NCBI GenBank assembly: GCA_900544975.1
Contig: UQXI01000002.1
Span: forward strand, 1-64,000
DNA: 64,000 nt
Source: an uncultured Eubacteriales bacterium
GTDB lineage: Bacteria > Bacillota > Clostridia > Oscillospirales > Oscillospiraceae
Direction of reading: 5' to 3'
Shown: in pieces, positions 50,513 through 60,222 of the stretch
How positions within the stretch are numbered: the first letter of the stretch is position 1
Layout of the letters: each line of letters begins with the position of its first letter
Translations under genes and position numbers: made by a program
The notes under the pieces: generated by a model
The model's input: the letters and a program-made list of their open reading frames with translations, nothing else
What the model was told of the DNA's origin: nothing
The model's database searches: none

Positions 50513-51175
50513 TTATGACTCCTCAGGGAGGACCAGGCGGATGAGCGCTTCCAGAATGGTTTGGGCCGGACTTTCCACTTCTGGACTGAAATGCATGGAA
50601 GTGGTCTGGCCGTTGGCTGTGAGGGAAATGGCCTGCGTGCCATGGTCTGAACCGGTCAACTCCAGGCCGGACAGCAGATTCCAGGCTCGTTGGCGTTGCT
50701 CCTGCGTGAGGGGCAAGGTTTGCGTCTCTCCATCTGCCGGGGTGAACTGGCCGGTGGCGCTGTCGTAGGTGTTGCCTTCCCAGGTCAGAGAGAAGGAGAA
50801 GTCCTCCGGGTATGCGCCGTAGCTCTGGGTGGGTATGGAATTCACCTGGGCTTGGGGTACTTCTGCTGAGGTTTCAGGGGAAAATTGCTGGATGGGATCG
50901 CCGGGGTTGGGCGTGCTGTCGGATGCTGCCTCTGTACTTTGTGGGAGGCTCTTGTCGATTCGCTTTGCATTGGGGTCTGCGGATGAGGTGCCCTTGGTGA
51001 ACAGGGCAAAATAGGGCACTGCCAGGGTGAGGGTTGCAAGGCAGAGGCAGGCTGCGATCCAAAGTCCGGTGCGGTGGGGCTTTTTTCGCCTGGGGAGCTG
51101 CTCTGCGGCTTCAAGCAGGCTGTCGTCGATGTCTCCCAGGGCCCGGAAGAGCTGCCGTTCATTCAATTCCAACAC
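50513..51175 (-). CDS. Putative membrane anti-sigma factor
   Basis: 220 residues. Cytoplasmic N-terminus with a basic stretch PRRKKPHRTG, one transmembrane helix (LWIAACLCLATLTLAVPYFA) near residue 40, then a Ser/Thr/Pro-rich linker and an extracytoplasmic domain. It overlaps the sigma gene by 17 nt, the usual arrangement for a regulator that holds its sigma factor at the membrane. GTG start (or TTG one codon later). Signal unknown. Confidence 0.7.
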   Translation of the reverse strand: MLELNERQLFRALGDIDDSLLEAAEQLPRRKKPHRTGLWIAACLCLATLTLAVPYFALFTKGTSSADPNAKRIDKSLPQSTEAASDSTPNPGDPIQQFSPETSAEVPQAQVNSIPTQSYGAYPEDFSFSLTWEGNTYDSATGQFTPADGETQTLPLTQEQRQRAWNLLSGLELTGSDHGTQAISLTANGQTTSMHFSPEVESPAQTILEALIRLVLPEES

Positions 51176-51710
51176 CTTCCTTTTCCAAGTAGGCTTTGAG
51201 TTTGTTCCGGGTGCGGAACAGGCTGGATTTCACTGCGCTCTGGGTCATGCGGTACCGCTTTCCCAGCTCCTCAATGGATTCGCAGTACCAGTACCGGCGC
51301 AGAAACAGATTCCGCCGACCTTCTGGCAGGGAGCGGAGGAATTGGTTGAGAATCTGCGTCAGCTCCAGCTGGGCAAAGTCGTCCCTGGGGCAGGGGATAC
51401 ACTCGCTGAGTTCAGAGAGCAGTTGGTCGAAGGGACCGGAGCGTTTGGCGGCGTGGTTGTAATCGTATCGGTCCAGGGCCAGATTCCGGGCAATGCGGCC
51501 CAGAAAGGCGGATAGCCGTGCCGGCCGCTGGGGTGGGATGGAGTCCCAGGCCCGGAGCCAGGTGTCGTTGACGCATTCCTCCGTGTCCTGATTGTTCTGG
51601 AGGATGCCATAGGCAATGGAGCGGCAATAGGGGCCATATTTGATCTCAGTTTCCGAGACGGCCAGCTGGTTCCGCTGCCAGTACAGCTCAATGATGAGGT
51701 TGTCATCCAC
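51159..51710 (-). CDS. Sigma-70 family (ECF-type) RNA polymerase sigma factor
   Basis: 183 residues. Region 2 with YCRSIAYGILQNNQDTEECV and NDTWLRAWDSIPP, region 4 with LPEGRRNLFLRRYWYCESIE and ELGKRYRMTQSAVKSSLFRT. GTG start with GGAGG 8 nt upstream. First gene of a two-gene operon with the membrane anti-sigma factor; may be autoregulated. Confidence 0.88.
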   Translation of the reverse strand: MDDNLIIELYWQRNQLAVSETEIKYGPYCRSIAYGILQNNQDTEECVNDTWLRAWDSIPPQRPARLSAFLGRIARNLALDRYDYNHAAKRSGPFDQLLSELSECIPCPRDDFAQLELTQILNQFLRSLPEGRRNLFLRRYWYCESIEELGKRYRMTQSAVKSSLFRTRNKLKAYLEKEGVGIE

Positions 51711-51755
51711 AAAAGGGGCCTCCTATCCTTCAAAAGTAGGGACGGAAATGCTCCG

Positions 51756-52592
51756 TCAAGGGTTGCGGTCCAGATGGACATTCAGGTGGGGGTAGGTCAT
51801 TTCGATGCCGTCCCGGGCGAATTCTTGATGGATGGCTTCGTTCACGGCGAAATAGGTGGCCCAGTAGTCGGAAGCGCCGGACCAGACTTGCAGGACGTAT
51901 GTAATGGCGCTGTCGCCGTATTCCTTCACTCCCACAAAGGGTTCCGGTGTGAAGAGACTGGTGGGGGTGTTGGCTGCCCGCAGAAGCGCGGCCTTCACCA
52001 ATTCCACCGGGCTGTCATAGGAGGCGGAGACCGTGAGATCCACCCGGCGGGTACCAGCGGCGGAGAAGTTGGTGATCTGGGCGGAGGCGGCGGTGCTGTT
52101 GGGAATGCTGACGATTTTGTTGTCTGGGGTCTGGAGCTTGGTATAGGTGACGCCCACCTCCAGAACGGTCCCGGACTGGTCCCCCAACTCGACAAAGTCA
52201 CCGGCTTTGAATGGACGGGTGGTGAGGAGGGTAACGCCGCCCACCACATTGGTGAGGGCCCCCTGAACGGCCAGAGACAGGGCCAGAGAGATAACGCTCA
52301 AAATGGCAATGAGACTGGATACATCCACACCCAGCTGCCCCACCACCAAAAGCAGCAGGATGAAATACAGCAGCGCCTTCATCACAGACCGGAGCATGGC
52401 ATAGGCCGCCCGTTCCAGCCGGGAGCGCTCCAGGACGCGATCAAACAGCCGAAGGAGCAGACGAATTGCCACCAGCCCCACCAGCAGTAAGATGAGCGGC
52501 GGGATGACCTTCTGCAAGGTCAACGAGTCAAAAAAGCCTTTGACCGCAGTGGCGTCTGGCAAGGCTTCCGGGATCACCTCGGTAAGCATCAT
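51756..52592 (-). CDS. Small-conductance mechanosensitive channel (MscS-like)
   Basis: 278 residues. Three membrane helices, the last the Gly/Ala-rich pore helix (ALSLAVQGALTNVVGGVTLL), followed by the beta domain (FKAGDFVELGDQSGTVLEVG, VTYTKLQTPDNKIVSIPNS) and C-terminal alpha/beta domain. It relieves turgor on osmotic downshift. The ATG at 52592 has GGAGG upstream; a longer open frame to 52835 runs into dispersed repeats and is rejected. Confidence 0.92.
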   Translation of the reverse strand: MMLTEVIPEALPDATAVKGFFDSLTLQKVIPPLILLLVGLVAIRLLLRLFDRVLERSRLERAAYAMLRSVMKALLYFILLLLVVGQLGVDVSSLIAILSVISLALSLAVQGALTNVVGGVTLLTTRPFKAGDFVELGDQSGTVLEVGVTYTKLQTPDNKIVSIPNSTAASAQITNFSAAGTRRVDLTVSASYDSPVELVKAALLRAANTPTSLFTPEPFVGVKEYGDSAITYVLQVWSGASDYWATYFAVNEAIHQEFARDGIEMTYPHLNVHLDRNP

Positions 52593-52720
52593 ACCGGGGC
52601 CTCCTTTCCGAACAATTTCTTTTATTATACGAGATCCCCCGGCGTTTTGCAAGCGGCATCCACCCCACTGCCACGGCAAACGCCTGAAGGAAAGCGCGGT
52701 CCACCCGATTCTCCATAGAG

Positions 52721-53058
52721 TCGGACCCGTGTGTCCGCCCAGCGGAAACATGATGCGTTTTTCGCCTGGTTTCGGCGAATTCGTAATGCCTTCCACGGGC
52801 GGACACATGGGTCCGCCCCTACGATGAGATTCCAAGGCAGTGTGTGAACGGACGCTTCGGCGTTGCCGTAAAACACATCTTTTTTATCAGATTTGGGGCA
52901 TTGAAATGACGAAATGTGTCGAATATTTCATCTATCTTCTCGATCCCCCGTAGGGGCGGACCTGCGTGTCCGCCCGGCGGAAATATGATGCGTTTTTTGC
53001 CTGGTTTCGGCGAATTCGTAATGCCTACCACGGGCGGACACATGGATCGGCCCCTACG
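52721..53058. repeat. Dispersed GC-rich inverted repeats, array of two units
   Basis: Four arms: 52721-52745 (degenerate), 52796-52823 (identical to 5614-5641), 52949-52976 and 53031-53058. Each unit is arm, GCGGAAA..ATGATGCG..TTTCGGCGAATTCGTAATGCC, inverted arm. The spacer 52824-52948 resembles 5642-5746. The 52593-53286 gap otherwise holds no credible gene. Confidence 0.85.
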
Positions 53059-53286
53059 ATGAGATCCCAAGATGGTGCGTGAACGGACTCTTCCGCATTG
53101 CCGCAACGCAACATTTCACTTGATTTTACCACAACAACAGCAGAATTCCCCGAGGCGGAAGCTTGTTTGGCGTGCAAAACGCCGGAGCAAAGCCCACTTT
53201 GCTCCGGCGTATGACACATTTTGTGGTTTCATGCAAAGAATTTATCCAATATCTTGTGTTTCGACAAACTTTGCAGACAAAATATG

Positions 53287-55299
53287 CTATGTTGTATGGG
53301 ACGACAGGGGGCGTAGGCAGACTGCAACCGCCGTCCGGTCGTCTGCCTCGCCGGCTGGGGCCGCCGCTACCAGAGCGGCGGCCAGAGCCTTGGGGGCCTG
53401 ACCTGCGAAATCCGCAATTTGGCTTTGAGTCTCCTCACTCTCCAAGCCATCGCTGATCAGGACCACCGTCTCCTCTTTCTGTAAGGACAGCCGTATCACT
53501 TCCGCCTGGTGTGCCTCTCCGATTCCCACTCCAGGCGGGGGAGCGGCTGTCCCCATCTTTTTGGCGCTCCGCCGGTGCTTTAAATAGCTGGGAGCAGCGC
53601 CCCATTTATATAGTCCGGCCCGGCCTGTGTCCAGGTGCAGCTCCAGTAGATCTGCCGTGGAAAAGCCGCCGGTCTCTCGCAATACGTAAAGGTCGTTCAA
53701 GGTTCCCAGCGCCTCGGATGCGGGCATTCCCGCTTGGAGAAGGCCCGTGAGAATGCGCAGGGCGCTTTCGCTCTCCTGAGCCGCTCCTGGCCCCGTGCCC
53801 ATACCGTCGCACAGCAGGACGTAATATCGCAGACCTGGTCCGGGGAAGTGAGCCCCCCGGTCTCCGGAAGCCAGAAGTCCAAACCTGCCTGCAGAAGCAA
53901 TCCCCAGCTCCACCCGGTAGCGGGCCCGGGGCTCCGGTTCGGTGAGGCTTTGGGCCGTATCCTGGAGGTACCGGGCCAGAAACCGGTACTGATTTCCCAG
54001 AGCCATCCGCCCCTCCTGGAGCCGGGCCCGGCACTGACGGCGCAAGCGCAGGCCGGACAAAGCCCCGTTGATGGACTCCAGAAAGGCCTCCGGACGGCGG
54101 CACCGGTCCAGAAAGGCCGGGGGCAGATCTTCCGGGGCAATGTAGCGCTGATCCAAAAGCCGGGGCGCAGCGGCGCTCAGCAGCTGACAGGTTTCCTCTG
54201 CCTCCCGATTCCAGCAGGTTTCCCACCGGGTACAGCTCCGGCAGACGGTGTTAGCGGCCTGATCATATAAGGTGGCAGTGTCTTGCCCTACCGCACTGGG
54301 GAGCTCCCGGCTCAGGATTTCCTGAAGGTATTCCAGCACTCCAGCGGCAGTCTCCAAACGGCTGGCAGTCTCCAGTGAGGAGGGGGCCGGCGCCGAGGCA
54401 TCCGGCCGGGCCTGGCCCGGGAACAATCCGGCAGCCAACCCGCCTGTCCCCAGTCCCAGGAGTACGCACGGGTCAAAGGTGCCAGCTACATACATGACGG
54501 GCAGAGACCACAGTGCGGGGCACAGGACGGAGAGAAACCGGCTTCGCCTGGCAAGCAGGGAGCGACACAAAAAGCCGACGCAGAGCACCGGGGTCACAGG
54601 AACCGGAGTAATCCGGGATAAATCCACAGCCAGACCACACAGGACAGCCCCAGGCAGCCCCGCCGTCCCGGTTCCCATACAGGTGAGAAAGGCCGCCACG
54701 GCCAAGCCTACATCCAAAACCCGAAACCATACCACCTGGCACAGACCAAGCACCAGCATGGCCCCGGCGCAGGCGTCAGCCAGGGTACCCCGTTGGGTCT
54801 GTACCTGCCGGAATACTGCGGCAGAACCGGCCGCACAGGCCACCCGCAGCAAAAAGCCCACAAAGCCCAGACGGTCTACGGCGCCCCGGGCCAGGAGAAA
54901 GACCAGCCCCAGGACCGCGGTTATGGCGCCACATAGAGCCGGAAGGAACCAGCTCCGCTTCCTGAGCTCGGTTCCGGCAAAGAATGCGGTGGACAACAGC
55001 CCTACCACCACCCCGGCCAGAGGCTCCAGGCAGGCCGCTGGCCCCCAGAATAGAAGATATCCGGCACAACTGCCCCCTGCCGCGGCCAGGACGGTCCAGT
55101 CGGCCTCCAGGCCTACCAAAAAGCCCAGGGCCAGGGGCAGGGGCGTACTGCCGGAGGCAGCCGCAGAGAGAATCAAAGCCAGCAGCGCTGCCCGCCCGCA
55201 CCGGACGGCTCCCCGCACCCAGGGCATGTCCGCCAGAGCCCGGATTTCTCGCCGCAGATTCCGTCGCCGGGGCGTCGGCGCCCGGGTTGGATTTTTCAT
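53287..55299 (-). CDS. spoIIE: SpoIIE-type membrane protein phosphatase
   Basis: 670 residues: basic N-terminus, about ten membrane helices (residues ~30-290), a linker domain with four Cys (CRSCTRWETCWNREAEETC) and a C-terminal PP2C/SpoIIE phosphatase domain (LCDGMGTGPGAAQESESALR, VVLISDGLE, EADDRTAVAVCLR). It would dephosphorylate SpoIIAA-type anti-anti-sigma factor to activate sigma-F in the forespore. Shorter than B. subtilis SpoIIE (827), as in other Clostridia. Marks the host as sporulating or of sporulating descent. Confidence 0.9.
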   Translation of the reverse strand: MKNPTRAPTPRRRNLRREIRALADMPWVRGAVRCGRAALLALILSAAASGSTPLPLALGFLVGLEADWTVLAAAGGSCAGYLLFWGPAACLEPLAGVVVGLLSTAFFAGTELRKRSWFLPALCGAITAVLGLVFLLARGAVDRLGFVGFLLRVACAAGSAAVFRQVQTQRGTLADACAGAMLVLGLCQVVWFRVLDVGLAVAAFLTCMGTGTAGLPGAVLCGLAVDLSRITPVPVTPVLCVGFLCRSLLARRSRFLSVLCPALWSLPVMYVAGTFDPCVLLGLGTGGLAAGLFPGQARPDASAPAPSSLETASRLETAAGVLEYLQEILSRELPSAVGQDTATLYDQAANTVCRSCTRWETCWNREAEETCQLLSAAAPRLLDQRYIAPEDLPPAFLDRCRRPEAFLESINGALSGLRLRRQCRARLQEGRMALGNQYRFLARYLQDTAQSLTEPEPRARYRVELGIASAGRFGLLASGDRGAHFPGPGLRYYVLLCDGMGTGPGAAQESESALRILTGLLQAGMPASEALGTLNDLYVLRETGGFSTADLLELHLDTGRAGLYKWGAAPSYLKHRRSAKKMGTAAPPPGVGIGEAHQAEVIRLSLQKEETVVLISDGLESEETQSQIADFAGQAPKALAAALVAAAPAGEADDRTAVAVCLRPLSSHTT

Positions 55300-55407
55300 G
55301 GAGCAACGCCTCCAGTCAGGTTTTCTTAGATTTTATCACGACTCTACCGGCGCTTTCTGTCGGGAAAAGGCGGCCGGTCCAGAAAAGAAAACCTGTCCGA
55401 TGCCGTC

Positions 55408-55436
55408 TGGACAGATCCGGACGGGTCTGCTATAAT
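55408..55436 (+). promoter_or_regulatory. Promoter of the VanZ-like gene
   Basis: TGGACA (55408-55413), 17-bp spacer, TATAAT (55431-55436). Confidence 0.7.
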
Positions 55437-55513
55437 CAAAGATCATGGACTGGACGCTATGTCGGCGGCATCGCGTTGCTGAACTTCCAGGAGTATACGG
55501 AGCGGTATCATCT

Positions 55514-56083
55514 ATGTTACATCGAATTTACTGCCTTCCAATTGAAGATACGGTGCTCATTGCGCTGTTTGTCTGTCTGGCCTGGACGCTGACAGGCGGC
55601 GTGCTCTGGAGCCGCGCGCCCTGGGGGAGAAGGCTCTGGCGGGCGGGCTGCGGAGTACTGGCTGCTGTTTGGCTCTGCGTGGTACTAGATACCACCTTGC
55701 TTTCCCGCGCCCCGGGGGTGTATGAGGCGCATCTGGTTCCCCTGTTTCAATTGCGCCAGGCCCTTTTTTGCGGCAAGCGGGAGCTGTTGCGCTCGGCTTG
55801 GATGAATGTACTGCTGTTCATCCCTGGCGGTCTCACTGTCCCAGAGCTCCTGCCCCTTGGGTGGACGCCCCGGCGGCGGGTTTGGCTGGGGTTGCTCACC
55901 CTGGGGCTTCTCAGCGTCGGCATTGAGCTGCTGCAGTTCCACTGGAGCCTGGGCCAAGCGGAGACCGATGATTGCTTGGCAAATACCTTGGGCGCTACGC
56001 TGGGTCTCATGGTATTTCGCCTGCGGATGTGGACGGCAGCTTGCGAATCACACAAAAATGCCGGCCTTTTGGACCGGCAGTGA
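55514..56083 (+). CDS. VanZ-like family membrane protein
   Basis: 189 residues, four to five membrane helices with VanZ hallmarks (LLFIPGGLTVPELLPLGW, SVGIELLQFHWSLGQAETDD, CLANTLGATLGLM). The frame is open from 55445, but that start lies only 9 nt after the -10 box, so the ATG at 55514 is preferred; its SD is modest. VanZ homologues affect teicoplanin resistance in some hosts; here the role is unknown. Confidence 0.78.
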   Translation: MLHRIYCLPIEDTVLIALFVCLAWTLTGGVLWSRAPWGRRLWRAGCGVLAAVWLCVVLDTTLLSRAPGVYEAHLVPLFQLRQALFCGKRELLRSAWMNVLLFIPGGLTVPELLPLGWTPRRRVWLGLLTLGLLSVGIELLQFHWSLGQAETDDCLANTLGATLGLMVFRLRMWTAACESHKNAGLLDRQ

Positions 56084-56113
56084 TCTTGTTTCTCACTACG
56101 AAGGAGGTTCCTT

Positions 56114-56389
56114 ATGGCAGAAAAGCACTATGATTTCTTTCAGAATCGGCTTTGCGAGTATTACCCTTGCCACCCCGGTGCAGACCCCGAGACCTTCAGC
56201 TGCCTGTTTTGCTACTGTCCGCTCTACGCCCTGGGTGACCGCTGCGGCGGCAACTTTCACTACACCCCCAACGGCATCAAAGACTGCACCCATTGCCTTC
56301 GTCCACACATCCGGGAAAACTACAGCAAAATCCTGGAAAAAATGCCGGAGATTTTGGAGTTGGCGAAGAAAGATAGGGGAGAGGCCTGA
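56114..56389 (+). CDS. Cysteine-rich small domain protein
   Basis: 91 residues with eight Cys, including CHPGADPETFSCLFCYCPLY and CGGNF..CTHC, matching the cysteine-rich small domain family (PF04071), presumably binding metal. AAGGAGG precedes the ATG. Function unknown; homologues occur next to cobalamin and thiamine genes in some Clostridia, but no such genes are adjacent. Confidence 0.8.
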   Translation: MAEKHYDFFQNRLCEYYPCHPGADPETFSCLFCYCPLYALGDRCGGNFHYTPNGIKDCTHCLRPHIRENYSKILEKMPEILELAKKDRGEA

Positions 56390-56442
56390 TTGGGAATGTT
56401 TGCACGTTCCCGGCGATCTGTGTTGGGATCGATTGCAAAAAC

Positions 56443-56470
56443 GCCCCAACTGGCCGCTGCCAGCTGGGGC
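56443..56470 (-). terminator. Hairpin after the cysteine-rich gene
   Basis: GCCCCA(A)CTGGC pairs with GCCAGCTGGGGC. On the minus strand it is followed by GTTTTTGC. It may end either transcript; on the plus strand no T run follows. Confidence 0.45.
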
Positions 56471-56607
56471 GAATTCATACACGTTTGCAGACGGAGAAGG
56501 GGGCGGGATATGCCCAAGGTTTTTGGCTCGAAAGCAAGGGTTTGCGACAGACCCATTTTCTTTTTATGGTCTAACATGGTGCGTGGATCTTCTTTATACT
56601 GCCTCCT

Positions 56608-56697
56608 TTTCTGCATATGATTACAGCTGAGTATGTGCGGAAAATCAAGCAATCACTCTGCGTTTCTGCATATACCAGGGCGAATGATATGCAGAAA
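56608..56697. promoter_or_regulatory. Three copies of an 11-bp motif upstream of the glycosyltransferase
   Basis: TTTCTGCATAT at 56608-56618 and 56663-56673, and its reverse complement at 56687-56697. The last two form an inverted repeat. The surrounding 56471-56951 is AT-rich with no convincing gene, so this looks like a regulatory region. Confidence 0.4.
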
Positions 56698-56951
56698 ACA
56701 GTCTCGTTATGCACATGGCGTCTGATCTATGATGCAGATACGTCAGATCTTCCCCCCACCTCTTGGGACATATGTCTGGCATGTGTAACAAAAGAATGTC
56801 GACTGTAGACTGGGACAGTTGTCTGGATATGGTCAAAGACCAGTTGATTTTTCCATGTCCTATGTGGTAGAATGAGGCTTAACCGCTTCCAGGCGCGGAT
56901 CTGGTTCGGTTCTCCTTTTCCATACTGCTACAGAGAGGAGCATGTCCATCC

Positions 56952-58073
56952 ATGCGCATTTTCATTCTGTCTGGCAATACCGGCGAGGGGCATAATTCCG
57001 CTGCCAAAGCCATTGCAGAAGTCTTGACTGCCCGTGGCGTTTACAGTGAGCTGACCGACGGTCTGGCCTTTTTGTCTCCGGAGTTTTCCAAATTCATCAG
57101 CAACTGGCATGTCCGGATTTATAAGCGGGCGCCCCTGCTGTTTCACGCAGGCTACCGCATGGCAGAAAATCACGATCCCGCGCCAGAGGATGCCTCTATG
57201 GTATATAAGGCCCTCTCCTTTGGGGCGAAGAAGCTGTACGCTGCCCTGGAGACGGGGCATTATGACGCGGTGGTTTGTACCCATGTTTTTGCCGGTCTGG
57301 TGATGCGCCGGGTCTGCCAGGATTATCCCATTTCCATTCCCCACTACCTGGTGGCCACAGACTATACCTGCAGCCCGTATGTGGCTGAGGCCCAGGCCGA
57401 CGGGTATTTCATCCCGGATGAGAAGCTGATTCCCGAATTTGTCCGGTGTGGCATTCCCCAAGAGAAACTCATTCCCACGGGCATTCCGGTGCGCCAGATT
57501 TTCTTCACGCCCGGCAGCCGCTCAGCCAGCCGGGCCGCCCTTGCCATCCCAGAGGACAAGCGGGTGGCGCTTTTGATGAGCGGCAGTATGGGCTGTGGCC
57601 CCATCAAGCGCCTGGCTCGCCGGCTGACGGAGATGCTGCCGGAGGATGGTTTGCTTGTCGTCATCTGCGGCCACAATGAGAAGCTGTACGAGGGCCTTTT
57701 GGAGCTGGGCAACCGGTCCAATCTCCGGGTTCTGGGCTTTACGCAGGAGGTGCCTGCCTATATGGATGCGGCGGACCTGATGCTCACCAAACCAGGCGGC
57801 CTCAGCTCCACAGAAGCTGCGGCCAAGGGCTTGCCCATGATCTTCATTGACGCGGTGGGCGGCTGTGAAGGCCGAAATTTGGAGTTTTATACCCGCTATG
57901 AGCTGGCGGAGACGGCGGATTCTGTGAACCGGCTGGCCAAGCTGGTTTGCAGCAACCTGGCCGACCCGGACAAGCTCCGGTCCATGTCTCAGACCCTGCG
58001 GACCAACCTCTGCCACAACGGCGGTGTGGAAATCTGTAATTATCTCACCGGACAAAGGAGGGTGTCCACATGA
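56952..58073 (+). CDS. UgtP/MGDG-synthase-type diacylglycerol glycosyltransferase
   Basis: 373 residues, GT-B fold. N-terminal SGNTGEGHNSAAKAIAEVL and the MGDG-synthase-like segment with YKRAPLLFHAGYRMAEN; C-terminal nucleotide-sugar domain with VTGIPVR-type LIPTGIPVRQIF, VLGFTQEVPAYMDAADLMLT and KPGGLSSTEAAAKGLPMIFI. It makes glycolipids that can anchor lipoteichoic acid. GAGAGGAG upstream. The next gene overlaps its stop (ATGA), so the two are coupled. Confidence 0.88.
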   Translation: MRIFILSGNTGEGHNSAAKAIAEVLTARGVYSELTDGLAFLSPEFSKFISNWHVRIYKRAPLLFHAGYRMAENHDPAPEDASMVYKALSFGAKKLYAALETGHYDAVVCTHVFAGLVMRRVCQDYPISIPHYLVATDYTCSPYVAEAQADGYFIPDEKLIPEFVRCGIPQEKLIPTGIPVRQIFFTPGSRSASRAALAIPEDKRVALLMSGSMGCGPIKRLARRLTEMLPEDGLLVVICGHNEKLYEGLLELGNRSNLRVLGFTQEVPAYMDAADLMLTKPGGLSSTEAAAKGLPMIFIDAVGGCEGRNLEFYTRYELAETADSVNRLAKLVCSNLADPDKLRSMSQTLRTNLCHNGGVEICNYLTGQRRVST

Positions 58074-58732
58074 CCGATTACCGGCGCTTTCGCCCATCCA
58101 AGCTGAACGATCCGGAGTTTTCTCACCTGAAACTGCTGCTGTATTGGCCCATTTACGGCCTGGTTTTTCTGACGCTGGAGCGGTTTTTGCACCTGGATTA
58201 CCACACCATCTACACGCCGTTGGACGACCTGGTGCCCTTCTGCGAGTACTTCCTCTTTGCTTACCTGTACTGGTTTCTCTTCCTCATTGGCATGCACCTG
58301 TATCTGCTGCTGTTTGACACAGAGGGATTCCGGAAGTTCATGTGGTTTATCATCCTGACCTACAGTGTCACCTGTATCATCTACGTCATTTACCCCAGTC
58401 AGCAGGAATTACGCCCCACAGTCTTTGCCCGTGACAATTTCATGACTCGCTTCATGGCCGGGTTCTACGAGTTTGACACCAATACCAATGTTTGTCCGTC
58501 GCTCCATGTCATTGGCTCTCTGGCGGTCCTGGCCGCTGCGTGGAACACTCCCCGCTTTGCCACCGTTTGGTGGCGCGTGGCGTTTACCATTCAGGCGGTC
58601 CTCATTTCTATCTCTACGGTCTTCCTGAAGCAGCACTCCCTTTTGGATATTCCACCTGCTGTGGCCATCTGCGCGGTGGCCTATTACCTGGTGTACATAC
58701 GCAAGCCCCGGCGGAAAAACGCCGCCTCTTAA
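58070..58732 (+). CDS. PAP2-superfamily membrane protein
   Basis: 220 residues, about six membrane helices. The PAP2 signature is partly visible: CPSLHVIGSLAVLAAAW (SLH motif) and STVFLKQHSLLDIPPAV (H..D motif); the first KxxxxxxRP block is not obvious. This resembles the inositol phosphorylceramide synthase-like/PAP2 subgroup acting on lipid phosphates. It follows the glycolipid synthase, so a lipid headgroup role is likely. Confidence 0.75.
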   Translation: MTDYRRFRPSKLNDPEFSHLKLLLYWPIYGLVFLTLERFLHLDYHTIYTPLDDLVPFCEYFLFAYLYWFLFLIGMHLYLLLFDTEGFRKFMWFIILTYSVTCIIYVIYPSQQELRPTVFARDNFMTRFMAGFYEFDTNTNVCPSLHVIGSLAVLAAAWNTPRFATVWWRVAFTIQAVLISISTVFLKQHSLLDIPPAVAICAVAYYLVYIRKPRRKNAAS

Positions 58733-58753
58733 TTGGGCACTCCAATATGGCAT

Positions 58754-58800
58754 CCCCCCGGCAAGCCGGAACTCCATTCCGTCTCGCCGGGGGGATTGTG
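58754..58800 (+). terminator. Terminator after the glycolipid genes
   Basis: CCCCCCGGC pairs with GCCGGGGGG with a 23-nt loop that itself can pair; T-rich tract is short. Confidence 0.6.
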
Positions 58801-58982
58801 TATTTGGTGCAGTTTGGATTTCTTATGGGCAGATTTGGCGGATGATCGCTGGGTCTTTGATCTTCCGATCGATAAGGTATAATAAGTTGCGCAAATTGAA
58901 AAAGGCAAAAAAGTAGACACGGCCTACCGGTCTCTGGTAGAATGAAGTTGCTACACGAGCATTCGAAAGGAGACGACAAACC

Positions 58983-60168
58983 ATGTCCAACAACATTGTA
59001 CAGTTTAACGAGGAAATGATCAAGGGGCAAATCAAGGAATTGGTACGAGGCAGCGTGGAGGAGACTCTCAACAAACTGCTGGAGGCCGAGGCGGAGAAAC
59101 TAACCCAGGCGGCCCGCTACGAGCGCAGCGAGGCCCGTCAGGTCTACCGCAGCGGTCACTATGACCGAAACCTTACCACCACCTCCGGAGACGTGACGCT
59201 CCATGTGCCCCGGCTCAAGGGCATCTCCTTCGAGACTGCCATTATTGAACGCTACCGCCACCGGGAGAGCAGCGTGGAGGAAGCCCTTATTGAGATGTAC
59301 CTGGCAGGTGTGTCTGTGCGTCGAGTAGGGGATATTACCCAAGTGCTGTGGAGAAGTAAGGTATCAGCCTCTACCATCAGCGATCTGAATAAAAAAGCCT
59401 ATGTCAATATCGAAGCCTGGCGCAACCGTTCTCTGCAAGGCGGCAAGTACCCGTATGTGTATGTGGATGGCATCCACCTCAAACAGAATTGGGGCGGAGA
59501 ATACGAAAATGTAGCTGTTTTGGTTGCGATTGCTATCAATGAGGATGGCTACTGTGAGGTTTTGGGCGCTGCTGAGGGTATGAAAGAAGACAAAGCCAGT
59601 TGGGTCAGCTTCTCGTAGTGGCTTCACGGACGAGGTCTTGAAGGTGTAAAGCTCATTGTCGGAGACAAGTGCCTGGGAATGCTGGAGGCTGTGGGAGAGG
59701 TATTTCCCGAGGCCAAATACCAGCGCTGTGTGGTACATTTCTACCGGAATGTGTTTTTTGTTGTTCCCAAATCCAAGGTCAAAAATGTGTCGAAAATGCT
59801 CAAGGCGATCCATGCTCAGGAAAGCAAGAAAGCATCCCGTGAGAAGGCTGCCAAAGTGGTTAATGAGCTGAGCCATGAAACTGCCGGAGGCTGAAAAGAA
59901 AGTAGAGGCTGGCATTGAGGAAACGCTGACATACTGCGACTTACCATCTGAGCATTGGGTCAAGATCCGTACAAACAATGTAATCGAGCGGCTGAACCGT
60001 GAGACCCGGCGCAGGACGAGAGTAGTGGGAGCGTTTCCGGACGGGAACTCTGCTCTGATGCTGGTCTGTGCCCGGCTGCGCCATGTAGCTGGAACCCGGT
60101 GGGGCATCAAGAAGTACATGAACATGAAGCATTTGGAGGCCATGGAGCAAGATATGGCAGTCGGCTGA
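58983..60168 (+). pseudogene. IS256 family transposase, nonsense plus frameshift
   Basis: Reads MSNNIVQFNEEMIKGQIKEL to KEDKASWVSF, an in-frame TAG at 59616, then GRGLEGVKLIVGDKCLGMLE and FPEAKYQRCVVHFYRNVF. After a frameshift near 59870 it reads KLPEAEKKVEAGIEETLTYC and IRTNNVIERLNRETRRRTRV to the end. The DDE residues are spread over the three pieces, so no active enzyme is made. GAAAGGAG precedes the ATG. Confidence 0.9.
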
Positions 60169-60222
60169 TAGCAGTCAGATCACAAATGGTCAAGGGCAAG
60201 ACGAGCGGCGTACCGCCGCCCT

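Noticed and set aside
56390..56836. Short open frames on both strands (56390-56620, 56645-56836)
   Set aside because: No SD, no plausible composition, and they cross a hairpin and the repeated 11-bp motif.
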